Counted from the stretch's first letter, positions 1-9,112 are shown. The stretch: 34,286 nucleotides of DNA from Saccoglossus kowalevskii (GCF_000003605.2 NW_003150348.1:1-34286), one strand, 5' to 3'. The notes: generated from the letters alone by a model not told the origin. Made by a program: numbers and translations.

Positions 1-2
1 AT

Positions 3-497
3 TGGGAATTTCATTATTCCATGCCTTTTTTGGTAACTCTATGCAGCAAACTACGGGAGTTTCAGTGGAAATTAAACCACAATATCCTGTACACAAATGA
101 AATGTTATTTCATATGAATTCACCATTAGTATCGTCAGATTTATGCTCATTTTGTCATGGTACCACCGAGAACCTAGTGCATCTTTTTGTTGAATGCGAG
201 TCTATTAAATTCCTCTGGACATCAATTTTTAATCTATGGGGAACAAAACTAGGATGCCCAAGAACATTGTCAGCAAAACAGATTATATTAGGAGACAAGG
301 ACTTCTCCCCTCTACTAAACCATATAATTATAATTGTTAAAAGAAATATCTTTATGTGTAAATTAAAAAAGGAACTACCATGCTTTAATCTCATAAAATC
401 TGACATACGTTAAACGCAAAAAATAGAGTTAGAAATTTTAAATAGAAGACATACAATGTCCATTTTCCTGGACAAGTGGGGAGACTTCAATTGTTAA
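3..497 (+). pseudogene. ORF2 C-terminal tail (zinc-binding region of reverse transcriptase), one in-frame stop
   Basis: The frame is open from the left edge, so the start is outside the window. Counting from the Met at 21, residues 11-18 read LREFQWKL, followed by a HNILYTN stretch, then C42-x2-C45-x8-H54-x4-C59. This is the layout of the zinc-binding domain (zf-RVT type) downstream of the reverse transcriptase in many animal non-LTR retrotransposons. A TAA at 411-413 interrupts the frame, but the same frame then continues for 27 codons to TAA 495-497 with a tail that looks like the usual ORF2 C-terminus (charged IELEILNRR, then a DKWGDF motif). I therefore read it as one ORF broken by a single nonsense change rather than a true end at 411. 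It would have acted in reverse transcription of the element's own RNA; this copy is presumably dead. Confidence 0.8.
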
Positions 498-616
498 TGG
501 GTATTCAGTGTCTATTTTGTATGGGTTATACTAGCTGTGACATTTGTTGTATGTTGACATGCTGTAAAGAATTTCTATTGTATAGAATAAAAGATAGTTA
601 AACCCCCCCAAAAAAA
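498..616 (+). other. Retrotransposon 3' UTR with poly(A) signal and short A tail
   Basis: No open frame. It holds AATAAA at 586-591, a C7 run and an A7 run. The last A abuts GTCATTATGTCAAACATGATGAG, which is the normal 5' flank of a unit. Because nearby edge units read ATAAAGTCATT at this place, a few terminal As may belong to either side. Confidence 0.7.
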
Positions 617-880
617 GTCATTATGTCAAACATGATGAGTCCAATTCTGCCCTTTGACATTGAATTTCTCATTTGATGTCACCGTATTGACCTTTGTGCA
701 ATCATATATTGAGTAACGCAGTCAGAACATGCGCCATTTTAAATTGAAAACAATTCCATGAATTACGTAATCGACGATGCAGAACGCAATCAAAACTGTC
801 GCCACTTGAATTTGAAAACAATTCATTAATGACATAAACGACCATGCAGTATTAGTAGAATTTGCACAAAACAGGAGACG
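617..880 (-). repeat. Left-edge unit remainder: 5' flank and spacer without its tRNA gene
   Basis: Starts in class A flank sequence, runs through the two ~67-bp spacer modules and ends at the next tRNA copy (881). The gene this flank should serve would lie left of 617, where the retrotransposon now sits. Several changes not seen in the inner array are present, such as CATTGAATTTCTCATTTGATG and GTATTGACC. Confidence 0.8.
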
Positions 881-968
881 TTCTTCGAGCCGGATTCGAA
901 CCAGCGACCTAAGGATAACAGCGAATGACCACTACAGTCCTCCGCTCTACCAACTGAGCTATCGAAGG
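881..968 (-). tRNA. tRNA-Tyr copy, C1:A72 mismatch
   Basis: Outermost full-length copy. Only exon change is G72 to A (base 882). One intron substitution. Flank class A with ATAAAGTC instead of ATGTAGTC. Confidence 0.75.
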
Positions 969-1221
969 GATGACATAAAGTCATTATGTCAAACATGATG
1001 AGTCCAATTACATAAATTCACTAGGTCAAACACGATGCGTCCAATTCTCGAAGGGATGACATAAAGTCATTATGACAAGCATGATGAGTCCAATTCTGCC
1101 TTTTGACATTGAATTTCTCATTTGATGTCACCGTATTGACCTTTGTGCAATCATATATTGAGTAACGCAGTCAGAACATGCGCCAATTTAAATTGAAAAC
1201 AATTGCACAAAACAGGAGACG
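969..1221 (-). repeat. Rearranged edge spacer with triplicated 5' flank
   Basis: The GTCAAACATGATGAGTCCAATT flank motif appears three times, at about 980-1009, 1020-1046 and 1066-1095. A stray TCGAAGG (1048-1054), the first seven bases of a tRNA-Tyr gene, lies between copies two and three, so a tRNA 5' end was once here. The rest is normal spacer, shortened before 1200. Confidence 0.75.
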
Positions 1222-1269
1222 TTCTTCGAGCCGGATTCGAACCAGCGACCTAAGGATAACAGCAAATGA
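1222..1269 (-). pseudogene. tRNA-Tyr fragment: 3' exon and part of intron
   Basis: Matches the 3' exon (positions 38-73, with A72) and the adjoining 12 intron bases, then switches abruptly at 1269/1270 to spacer sequence (TTTTAAATTGAAAACAATTC). The 5' exon and A box are gone. Confidence 0.85.
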
Positions 1270-1413
1270 TTTTAAATTGAAAACAATTCTTTGAATTACG
1301 TAAGCGACGATGAAAAACGCAATCAAAACTGGCGCCACTTGATTTTGAAAACAATTCATTAATGACATAAACGACCATGCAGTATTAGTAGAATTTGCAC
1401 AAAACATGAGACG

Positions 1414-1501
1414 TCTTTCGAGCCGGATTCGAACCAGCAACTTAAGGATAACAGCAAATGACCACTACAGTCGTTCGCTCTACCAACTGAGCTATCGAAG
1501 G
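1414..1501 (-). pseudogene. Degenerate tRNA-Tyr copy
   Basis: Five exon changes: A71 (mismatch with C2), T48 (breaks the G15-C48 tertiary pair), A45, C29 (mismatch with C41 in the anticodon stem) and A27. Flank class A with GTAATAATTATG. Intron normal. Confidence 0.8.
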
Positions 1502-1777
1502 GATGACATGTAATAATTATGTCAAACATGATGAGTCTAATTCTGCCTTTTGACATTAAATGTCTCATATTGATGTCACCGTTTTGACGTTTGTGCAATT
1601 ATATATTGAGTAACGCAATCAGAAAATGCGCCATTTTAAATTGAAAACACTCCCATGAATTACGTAATCGACGATGCAGAACGCAATCAAAACTGGCGTC
1701 ACGTGAATTTGAAAACAATTCATTAATGACGAAAACGACCATGCAGTATTAGTAGAATTTGAGCAAAACAGGACACG

Positions 1778-1862
1778 TCCTTCGAGCCGGATTTGAACCA
1801 GCGACCTAAGGATAACAGAAGACCACTACAGTCCTCCGCTCTACCAACTGAGCTATCGAAGG
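1778..1862 (-). tRNA. tRNA-Tyr-GTA: tRNA-Tyr copy with a 12-nt intron
   Basis: The intron has lost three bases from its middle, the only intron length change in the array. Exons differ only by A57, which the B box tolerates. Flank class C. Confidence 0.85.
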
Positions 1863-2137
1863 GATGACATGTAGTCATTATGTCAAACATGATGACCCCA
1901 ATTCTGCCATTTGACATTGAATGTCTCATTATGATGTCACCGTTTTGACGTTTGTGCAATCATATATTGAGTAACGCAATCAGAACATGCGCCATTTTCA
2001 ATTGAAAACACTTTCATGAATTACGTAATCGACGATGCAGTACGCAATCAAAACTTGCGCCACTCGAATTTGAAAACAATCATTAATGACGTAATCGACC
2101 ATGAAGTACTAGTACTATGTACGCAAAATAGGACACG

Positions 2138-2225
2138 TCCTTCGAGCCGGATTCGAACCAGCGACCTAAGGATAACAGCAAATGACCACTACAGTCCTCC
2201 GCTCTACCAACTGAGCTATCGAAGA
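2138..2225 (-). tRNA. tRNA-Tyr-GTA: tRNA-Tyr copy, T1:G72 wobble
   Basis: C1 is T, turning the first pair into a wobble. Flank class A with GTCTAATTATG variant. The same change and flank recur at 8299, so the two are block copies. Confidence 0.8.
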
Positions 2226-2500
2226 GATGACATGTAGTCATTATGTCAAACATGATGAGTCCAATTCTGCCATTTGACATTGAATATCTAATTATGATGT
2301 CACCGTTTTGACGTTTGTGCAATCATATATTGAGTAACGCAATCAGAACATGGCCATTTTAAATTGAAAACACTTTCATGAATTACGTAATCGACGATGC
2401 AGTACGCAATCAAAACTTGCGAAACTCGAATTTGAAAACAATTCATTATTGACGTAATCGACCATGAAGTATTAGTACAATTTACGCAAAACAGGACACG

Positions 2501-2577
2501 TCCTTCGAGCCGGCGAATTAAGGATAACAGCAAATGACCACTACAGTCCTCCGCTCTACCAACTGAGCTATCGAAGG
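2501..2577 (-). pseudogene. tRNA-Tyr copy lacking the T loop
   Basis: Eleven bases covering the T loop and most of the 5' T-stem strand are missing (GCCGG joins CGAATTAAGG), removing the B box. The copy at 8662 has the same A45/T46 variant without the deletion and is the likely sister. Flank class B. Confidence 0.9.
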
Positions 2578-2852
2578 TATGACATTAAGTCATTATATCA
2601 AACACGATGACCCCAATTCTGCCCTTTGACATTGAATGTCTCATTTTTATGTCACCGTTTTGACGTTTGTGCAATCATATATTGAGTAACGCAATCAGAA
2701 CATGCGCCATTTTCAATTGAAAACACTTTCATGAATTACGTAATCGACGATGCAGTACGCAATCAAAACTTGCGCCACTTGAATATGAAAACAATCATTA
2801 ATGACGTAATCGACCATGAAGTACGAGTACAATTTACGCAAAATAGGACACG

Positions 2853-2940
2853 TCCTTCGAGCCGGATTCGAACCAGCGACCTAAGGATAACAGCAAATGA
2901 CCACTACAGTCCTCCGCTCTACCAACTGAGCTATCGAAGG
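2853..2940 (-). tRNA. tRNA-Tyr-GTA: tRNA-Tyr(GTA), intact
   Basis: Exons and 15-nt intron match consensus. Flank class A. Downstream spacer reads ACGAGTAC, shared with 7935 and 9388. Confidence 0.95.
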
Positions 2941-3215
2941 GATGACATGTAGTCATTATGTCAAACATGATGAGTCCAATTCTGCCATTTGACATTGAAT
3001 GTCTAATTATGATGTCACCGTTTTGACGTTTGTGCAATCATATATTGAGTAACGCAATCAGAACATGGCCATTTTAAATTGAAAACACTTTCATGAATTA
3101 CGTAATCGACGATGCAGTACGCAATCAAAACTTGCGAAACTCGAATTTGAAAACAATTCATTATTGACGTAATCGACCATGAAGTATTAGTACAATTTAC
3201 GCAAAACAGGACACG

Positions 3216-3304
3216 TCCTTCGAGCCGGATTCAAATCAGCGACCTAAGGATAACAGCAAATGACCACTACAGTCCTCCGCTCTACCAAACTGAGCTATCG
3301 AAGG
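3216..3304 (-). pseudogene. Damaged tRNA-Tyr copy, T56 and D-loop insertion
   Basis: C56 is T and G53 is A, both in the B box and the G19-C56 elbow contact; one extra base sits in the D loop. Flank B-like (ATCGAACATGATGACCCC). Confidence 0.85.
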
Positions 3305-3579
3305 GATGACATGAAGTCATTATATCGAACATGATGACCCCAATTCTACCCTTTGACATTGAATGTCCCATTTTGATGTCACCGTTTTGACGTTTGTGCA
3401 ATCATATATTGAGTAACGCAATCAGAACATGCGCCATTTTCAATTGAAAACACTTTCTTGAATTACGTAATCGACGATGCAGTACGCAATCAAAACTTGC
3501 GCCACTCGAATTTGAAAACAATCATTAATGACGTAATCGACCATGAACTACTAGTACAATTTACGCAAAACAGGACACG

Positions 3580-3667
3580 TTCGTCGAGCCGGATTCGAAC
3601 CAGCGACCTAAGGATAACAACAAATGACCACTACAGTCCTCCGCTCTACCAACTGAGCTATCGAAGG
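3580..3667 (-). tRNA. tRNA-Tyr copy, two acceptor-stem mismatches
   Basis: A72 against C1 and C70 against T3. One intron substitution. Flank class C. The same double change recurs at 10840 and 26872. Confidence 0.7.
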
Positions 3668-3778
3668 GATGACATGTAGTCATTATGTCAAACATGATGA
3701 CCCCAATTCTGCCATTTGACATTGAATGTCTCATTATGATGTCACCGTTTTGACGTTTGTGCAATCATATATTGAGTA

Positions 3779-3912
3779 ACGCAATCAGAACATGCGCCAT
3801 TTTCAATTGAAAACACTTTCATGAATTACGTAATCGACGATGCAGTACGCAATCAAAACTTGTGCCACTCGAATTTGAAAACAATCATTAATGACGCAAT
3901 CGACCATGAAGT
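3779..3912. repeat. Internal duplication of the spacer: two ~67-bp modules (representative)
   Basis: 3779-3846 (68 bp) and 3847-3912 (66 bp) align: both start ACGCAATCA-AAC-TGYGCCA, share a TTGAAAACA core and end in an AATCGACSATG-AGT stretch. Every full unit has the pair, so the ancestral spacer arose by a local duplication before the whole unit was amplified. Confidence 0.8.
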
Positions 3913-3942
3913 ACTAGTACTATGTACGCAAAACAGGACACG

Positions 3943-4030
3943 TCCTTCGAGCCGGATTCGAACCAGCGACCTAAGGATAACAGCAAATGACCACTACAGT
4001 CCTCCGCTCTACCAACTGAGCTATCGAAGG
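3943..4030 (-). tRNA. tRNA-Tyr-GTA: tRNA-Tyr(GTA), intact
   Basis: Exons and intron match consensus. Flank class A. Spacer contains AGTACTAGTACT, a 12-base perfect palindrome. Confidence 0.95.
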
Positions 4031-4305
4031 GATGACATGTAGTCATTATGTCAAACATGATGAGTCCAATTCTGCCATTTGACATTGAATGTCTAATTAT
4101 GATGTCACCGTTTTGACGTTTGTGCAATCATATATTGAGTAACGCAATCAGAACATACGCCATTTTCAATTGAAAACTCTTTCATGAATTACGAAATCGA
4201 CGATGCATTAAGCAATCAAAACTTGTGCCACTTGAATTTGAAAACAACCATTAATGACGTAACCGACCATGCAGTATTAGTACAATTTACGCAAAACAGG
4301 ACACG

Positions 4306-4393
4306 TCCTTCGAGCCGGATTCAAATCAGCGACCTAAGGATAACAGCAAATGACCACTACAGTCCTCCGCTCTACCAACTGAGCTATCGAAGG
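4306..4393 (-). pseudogene. tRNA-Tyr copy with T56 and A53
   Basis: Same B-box damage and same B-like flank as 3216 but without the D-loop insertion, so they are block copies. Confidence 0.8.
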
Positions 4394-4654
4394 GATGACA
4401 TGAAGTCATTATATCGAACATGATGACCCCAATTCTACCCTTTGACATTGAATGTCCCATTTTGATGACACCGTTTTGACGTTTGTGCAATCATATATTG
4501 AGTAACGCAATCAGAACATGGCCATTTTAAATTGAAAACACTTTCATGAATTACGTAATCGACGATGCCGTACGCATTCAAAACTTGCGCCACTCGAATT
4601 TGAAAACAATCATTAATGACGTAATCGACCATGAAGTACTAGTACAATTTACGC

Positions 4655-4658
4655 AAAA
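4655..4658 (-). terminator. Pol III terminator of the reference copy
   Basis: TTTT on the minus strand, nine bases past A73. The same run follows nearly every copy; exceptions are 6121, 32699, 33901 and the doublet gene at 16713. Confidence 0.85.
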
Positions 4659-4678
4659 CAGGACACGTCCTTCGAGCC

Positions 4679-4689
4679 GGATTCGAACC
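4679..4689 (-). promoter_or_regulatory. Pol III B box of the reference copy
   Basis: Minus strand GGTTCGAATCC (tRNA positions 52-62) is an exact match to GGTTCRANYCC, the TFIIIC-binding B box. Confidence 0.92.
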
Positions 4690-4736
4690 AGCGACCTAAG
4701 GATAACAGCAAATGACCACTACAGTCCTCCGCTCTA

Positions 4737-4748
4737 CCAACTGAGCTA
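4737..4748 (-). promoter_or_regulatory. Pol III A box of the reference copy
   Basis: Minus strand TAGCTCAGTTGG (tRNA positions 8-19) fits the A-box consensus TRGCNNAGYNGG. Present at the matching place in nearly all copies. Confidence 0.9.
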
Positions 4749-5030
4749 TCGAAGGGATGACATGTAGTCTTTATGTCAAACATGATGAGTCCAATTCTGC
4801 CCTTTGACATTGAATGTCTCATTATGATGTCACCGTTTTGACGTTTGTGCAATCATATATTGAGTAACGCAATCAAAACATGCGCCATTTTAAATTGAAA
4901 ACACTTTCATGAATTACATAATCGACGATGCAGTATGCAATCAAAACTTGCGCCACTCGAATTTGAAAACAATCATTAATGACGTAATCGACCATGAAGT
5001 ACTAGTACAATTTACGCAAAACAGGACACG

Positions 5031-5118
5031 TCCTTCGAGCCGGATTCGAACCAGCGACCTAAGGATAACAGCAAATGACCACTACAGTCCTCCGCTCTAC
5101 CAACTGAGCTATCGAAGG
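5031..5118 (-). tRNA. tRNA-Tyr-GTA: tRNA-Tyr(GTA), intact
   Basis: Exons and intron match the reference. Flank class B, one of only five perfect genes with this flank. Confidence 0.95.
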
Positions 5119-5394
5119 GATGACATGTAGTCATTATATCAAACACGATGACCCCAATTATACCCTTTGACATTGAATGTCTCATTTTGATGTCACCGTT
5201 TTGACGTTTGTGCAATCATATATTGAGTAACGCAATCAGAACATGCGCCATTTTAAATTGAAAACACTTTCATGAATTACGTAATCGACGATGCAGTACG
5301 CAATCAAAACTTGCGCCACTTGAATTTGAAAACAATTCATTAATGACGTAACCGACCATGCAGTATTAGTACAATTTACGCAAAACAGGACACG

Positions 5395-5482
5395 TTCTTC
5401 GAGCCGGATTCGAACCAGCGACCTAAGGATAACAGCAAATGACCACTACAGTCCTCCGCTCTACCAACTGAGCTATCGAAGG
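5395..5482 (-). tRNA. tRNA-Tyr copy, C1:A72 mismatch
   Basis: Only exon change is A72. Flank class A (GCCAAAC). Its spacer has the ATTCATTAATGACGTAACC form that often accompanies A72 copies. Confidence 0.8.
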
Positions 5483-5757
5483 GATGACATGTAGTCATTA
5501 TGCCAAACATGATGAGTCCAATTCTGCCCTTTGACATTGAATGTCTCATTATGATGTCACCGTTTTGACGTTTGTGCAATCATATATTGAGTAACGCAAT
5601 CAAAACATGTGCCATTTTAAATTGAAAACACTTTCATGAATTACATAATCGACGATGCAGTATGCAATCAAAACTTGCGCCACTCGAATTTGAAAACAAT
5701 CATTAATGACGTAATCGACTATGAAGTACTAGTACAATTTACGCAAAACAGGAAACG

Positions 5758-5845
5758 TCCTTCGAGCCGGATTCGAACCAGCGACCTAAGGATAACAGCA
5801 AATGACCACTACAGTCCTCCGCTCTACCAACTGAGCTATCGAAGG
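5758..5845 (-). tRNA. tRNA-Tyr-GTA: tRNA-Tyr(GTA), intact
   Basis: Exons and intron match the reference. Flank class A. Confidence 0.95.
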
Positions 5846-5846
5846 G

Positions 5847-5861
5847 ATGACATGTAGTCAT
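5847..5861. promoter_or_regulatory. Flank dyad next to tRNA start (representative)
   Basis: ATGAC-5-GTCAT, an inverted repeat at about -2 to -16 of the tRNA gene at 5758. Present in most units. No factor is assigned; it could simply be repeat sequence. Confidence 0.4.
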
Positions 5862-5895
5862 TATGTCAAACATGATGAGTCCAATTCTGCCCTTT

Positions 5896-5908
5896 GACAT
5901 TGAATGTC
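5896..5908. promoter_or_regulatory. Second flank dyad (representative)
   Basis: GACATT-G-AATGTC, 6-bp arms around one base, at about -51 to -63 of the gene at 5758. Kept in both flank classes, absent from the four 41-bp-deleted flanks. Confidence 0.4.
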
Positions 5909-6002
5909 TCATTATGATGTCACCGTTTTGACGTTTGTGCAATCATATATTGAGTAACGCAATCAGAACAAGCGCCATTTTCAATTGAAAACACTTTCAT
6001 GA

Positions 6003-6012
6003 ATTACGTAAT
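6003..6012. other. Spacer palindrome ATTACGTAAT (representative)
   Basis: Perfect 10-bp palindrome in the first spacer module. B-type dimers often change it to ATTACATAAT. Confidence 0.5.
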
Positions 6013-6088
6013 CGACGATGCAGTACGCAATCAAAACTTGCGCCACTCGAATTTGAAAACAATCATTAATGACGTAATCGACTATGAA

Positions 6089-6098
6089 GTACTAGTAC
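6089..6098. other. Spacer palindrome GTACTAGTAC (representative)
   Basis: Perfect 10-bp palindrome 22 bases past the 3' end of the tRNA at 6121, beyond the terminator position. Often weakened to GTATTAGTAC next to A72 copies. Confidence 0.5.
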
Positions 6099-6120
6099 AA
6101 TTTACGCACAACAGGACACG

Positions 6121-6208
6121 TCCTTCGAGCCGGATTCGAACCAGCGACCTAAGGATAACAGCAAATGACCACTACAGTCCTCCGCTCTACCAACTGAGCT
6201 ATCGAAGG
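6121..6208 (-). tRNA. tRNA-Tyr-GTA: tRNA-Tyr(GTA), intact gene, terminator lost
   Basis: Exons and intron match the reference, but the downstream run reads TTGT instead of TTTT. The next TTTT is at 6056-6059, 62 bases past the gene. Flank class B. Confidence 0.93.
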
Positions 6209-6483
6209 GATGACATGTAGTCATTATATCAAACACGATGACCCCAATTATACCCTTTGACATTGAATGTCTCATTTTGATGTCACCGTTTTGACGTTTG
6301 TGCAATCATATATTGAGTAACGCAATCAGAACATGCGCCATTTTCAATTGAAAACACTTTCATGAATTACGTAATCGACGATGCCGTACGCATTCAAAAC
6401 TTGCGCCACTCGAATTTGAAAACAATCATTAATGACGTAATCGACCATGAAGTACTAGTACAATTCACGCAAAACAGGACACG

Positions 6484-6571
6484 TCCTTCGAGCCGGATTC
6501 GAACCAGCGACCTAAGGATAACAGTAAATGACCACTACAGTCCTCCGCTCTACCAACTGAGCTATCGAAGG
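6484..6571 (-). tRNA. tRNA-Tyr-GTA: tRNA-Tyr(GTA), intact exons
   Basis: One intron substitution only. Flank class A. Confidence 0.94.
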
Positions 6572-6846
6572 GATGACATGTAGTCATTATGTCAAACATG
6601 ATGAGTCCAATTCTGCCCTTTGACATTGAATGTCTCATTATGATGTCACCGTTTTGACGTTTGTGCAATCATATATTGAGTAACGCAATCAAAGCATGCG
6701 CCATTTTAAATTGAAAACACTTTCATGAATTACATAATCGACGATGCAGTATGCAATCAAAACTTGCGCCACTCGAATTTGAAAACAATCATTAATGACG
6801 TAATCGACCATGAACTACTAGTACAATTTACGCAAAACAGGACACT

Positions 6847-6934
6847 TTCGTGGAGCCGGATTCGAACCAGCGACCTAAGGATAACAGTAAATGACCACTA
6901 CAGTCCTCCGCTCTACCAACTGAGCTATCGAAGG
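6847..6934 (-). pseudogene. tRNA-Tyr copy with a wrecked acceptor stem
   Basis: A72, C70 and C68 give three mismatches in the seven-pair acceptor stem. Intron as at 6484. Flank class B. Confidence 0.85.
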
Positions 6935-7209
6935 GATGACATGTAGTCATTATATCAAACACGATGACCCCAATTATAGCCTTTGACATTGAATGTCTCA
7001 TTTTGATGTCACCGTTTTGACGTTTGTGCAATCATATATTGAGTAACGCAATCAGAACATGCGCCATTTTAAATTGAAAACACTTTCATGAATTACGTAA
7101 TCGACGATGCAGTACGCATTCAAAACTTGCGCCACTCGAATTTGAAAACAATCATTAATGACGGAATCGACCATGAAGTACTAGTACAATTTACGCAAAA
7201 CAGGACACG

Positions 7210-7297
7210 TCCTTCAAGCGGGATTCGAACCAGCAACCTAAGGATAACAGCAAATGACCACTACAGTCCTCCGCTCTACCAACTGAGCTATCGAAGG
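7210..7297 (-). pseudogene. Degenerate tRNA-Tyr copy
   Basis: T67 (wobble), C63 (mismatch with T51) and T48 (Levitt pair lost). Flank class A. Confidence 0.75.
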
Positions 7298-7571
7298 GAT
7301 GACATGTAGTCATTATGTCAAACATGATGAGTCCAATTCTACACTCTGACATTGAATGTCTCATTTTGATGTCACCGTTTTGACGTTTGTGCAATCATAT
7401 ATTGAGTTACGCAATCAGAACATGGCCATTTTAAATTGAAAACTCTTTCATGAATTACGTAATCGACGATGCAGTAAGCAATCAAAACTTGCGCCACTTG
7501 AATTTGAAAATAATCACTAATGACGTAATCGACCATGAAGTACTAGTACAATTTACGCAAAACAGGACACG

Positions 7572-7659
7572 TACTTCGAGCCGGATTCGAACTAGCGACG
7601 TAAGGATAACAGCAAACGACCACTACAGTCCTCCGCCCTACCAACTGAGCTATCGAAGG
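7572..7659 (-). pseudogene. tRNA-Tyr copy, T72 and A52
   Basis: T72 against C1, A52 against C62, C45 and G23. One intron change. Flank class B-like (TATATAAAACACG). Founder or sister of 9025 and 9751. Confidence 0.75.
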
Positions 7660-7934
7660 TATGACATTAAGTCCTTATATAAAACACGATGACCCCAATT
7701 CTGCCCTTTGACATTGAATGTCTCATTTTTATGTCACCGTTTTGACGTTTGTGCAATCATATATTGAGTAACGCAATCAGAACATGCGCCATTTTCAATT
7801 GAAAACACTTTCATGAATTACGTAATCGACGATGCAGTACGCAATCAAAACTTGCGCCACTTGAATATGAAAACAATCATTAATGACGTAATCGACCATG
7901 AAGTACGAGTACAATTTACGCAAAATAGGACACG

Positions 7935-8022
7935 TCCTTCGAGCCGGATTCGAACCAGCGACCTAAGGATAACAGCAAATGACCACTACAGTCCTCCGCT
8001 CTACCAACTGAGCTATCGAAGG
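7935..8022 (-). tRNA. tRNA-Tyr-GTA: tRNA-Tyr(GTA), intact
   Basis: Exons and intron match the reference. Flank class C. Same spacer mark as 2853 and 9388. Confidence 0.95.
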
Positions 8023-8298
8023 GATGACATGTAGTCATTATGTCAAACATGATGACCCCAATTCTGCCATTTGACATTGAATGTCTCATTATGATGTCAC
8101 CGTTTTGACGTTTGTGCAATCATATATTGAGTAACGCAATCAGAACATGCGCCATTTTCAATTGAAAACACTTTTCATGAATTACGTAATCGACGATGCA
8201 GTACGCAATCAAAACTTGCGCCACTCGAATTTGAAAACAATCATTAATGACGTAATCGACCATGAAGTACTAGTACTATGTACGCAAAATAGGACACG

Positions 8299-8386
8299 TC
8301 CTTCGAGCCGGATTCGAACCAGCGACCTAAGGATAACAGCAAATGACCACTACAGTCCTCCGCTCTACCAACTGAGCTATCGAAGA
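8299..8386 (-). tRNA. tRNA-Tyr-GTA: tRNA-Tyr copy, T1:G72 wobble
   Basis: Same T1 change and flank as 2138. Flank class A. Confidence 0.8.
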
Positions 8387-8661
8387 GATGACATGTAGTC
8401 ATTATGTCAAACATGATGAGTCCAATTCTGCCATTTGACATTGAATATCTAATTATGATGTCACCGTTTTGACGTTTGTGCAATCATATATTGAGTAACG
8501 CAATCAGAACATGGCCATTTTAAATTGAAAACACTTTCATGAATTACGTAATCGACGATGCAGTACGCAATCAAAACTTGCGAAACTCGAATTTGAAAAC
8601 AATTCATTATTGACGTAATCGACCATGAAGTATTAGTACAATTTACGCAAAACAGGACACG

Positions 8662-8749
8662 TCCTTCGAGCCGGATTCGAACCAGCGAATTAAGGATAAC
8701 AGCAAATGACCACTACAGTCCTCCGCTCTACCAACTGAGCTATCGAAGG
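8662..8749 (-). tRNA. tRNA-Tyr-GTA: tRNA-Tyr copy, variable-loop variant
   Basis: A45 and T46 only. Stems intact. Flank class B (ATTAAGTC). Twin of 27599, and of 2501 before its deletion. Confidence 0.85.
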
Positions 8750-9024
8750 TATGACATTAAGTCATTATATCAAACACGATGACCCCAATTCTGCCCTTTG
8801 ACATTGAATGTCTCATTTTTATGTCACCGTTTTGACGTTTGTGCAATCATATATTGAGTAACGCAATCAGAACATGCGCCATTTTCAATTGAAAACACTT
8901 TCATGAATTACGTAATCGACGATGCAGTACGCAATCAAAACTTGCGCCACTCGAATTTGAAAACAATCATTAATGACGTAATCGACTATGAAGTACTAGT
9001 ACAATTTACGCAAAACAGGACACG

Positions 9025-9112
9025 TCCTTCGAGCCGGATTCGAACTAGCGACGTAAGGATAACAGCAAACGACCATTACAGTCCTCCGCCCTACCAACTG
9101 AGCTATCGAAGG
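9025..9112 (-). pseudogene. tRNA-Tyr copy, A52 and A37
   Basis: A52:C62 mismatch in the B box, C45, G23, plus A37 directly at the 5' splice site. Flank class B-like. Confidence 0.7.

Larger units (their letters stand above)
1..616 (+). mobile_element. 3' end of a LINE-like non-LTR retrotransposon
   Basis: An ORF2 tail (3-497), a short 3' UTR (498-585), a polyadenylation signal AATAAA (586-591), seven Cs (603-609) and a seven-A tail (610-616) lie in order and end exactly where tRNA-array sequence begins at 617. This is how a non-LTR element inserted by target-primed reverse transcription ends. The 5' part lies outside the window. The element points toward the array and the tRNA genes point toward it. 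No target-site duplication can be tested because the other junction is not in view. The family could not be named from sequence alone. Confidence 0.8.
4668..4755 (-). tRNA. tRNA-Tyr-GTA: tRNA-Tyr(GTA), reference copy
   Basis: Used here as the array reference. Read 5' to 3' on the minus strand: acceptor CCTTCGA pairs with TCGAAGG, discriminator A73, D stem GCTC/GAGC, anticodon stem GAGGA/TCCTT around CTGTAGA with anticodon GTA, T stem GCTGG/CCGGC around TTCGAAT. The intron (4704-4718, 15 nt) starts after G37; its third base from the 3' end is G, which can pair with C32, the anticodon-intron pair used by tRNA splicing endonuclease. C1-G72 and A73 are the eukaryotic/archaeal tRNA-Tyr identity pattern, not the bacterial G1-C72. 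Exons sum to 73 nt. CCA is not encoded. The product would decode TAC and TAT in the cytosol. Flank class A with one change. Confidence 0.97.

Noticed and set aside
155-406. 83-codon minus-strand ORF
   Set aside because: Antisense shadow of the retrotransposon ORF2, which has the recognisable zinc motif on the plus strand.
3881-3912. TGACGT and TTGTGCAAT spacer motifs as CREB/ATF and C/EBP sites
   Set aside because: They match short consensus strings but are expected by chance in a sequence this repetitive, and no Pol II gene is present.
4856-4866. CATATATTGAGTAA in each unit as a TATA box
   Set aside because: It lies about 100 bp upstream of the tRNA gene, too far for a Pol III TATA element, and no other gene starts near it.
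9025-9112. A37 copies (9025, 16602) as a different isotype
   Set aside because: Position 37 is outside the anticodon, which remains GTA.
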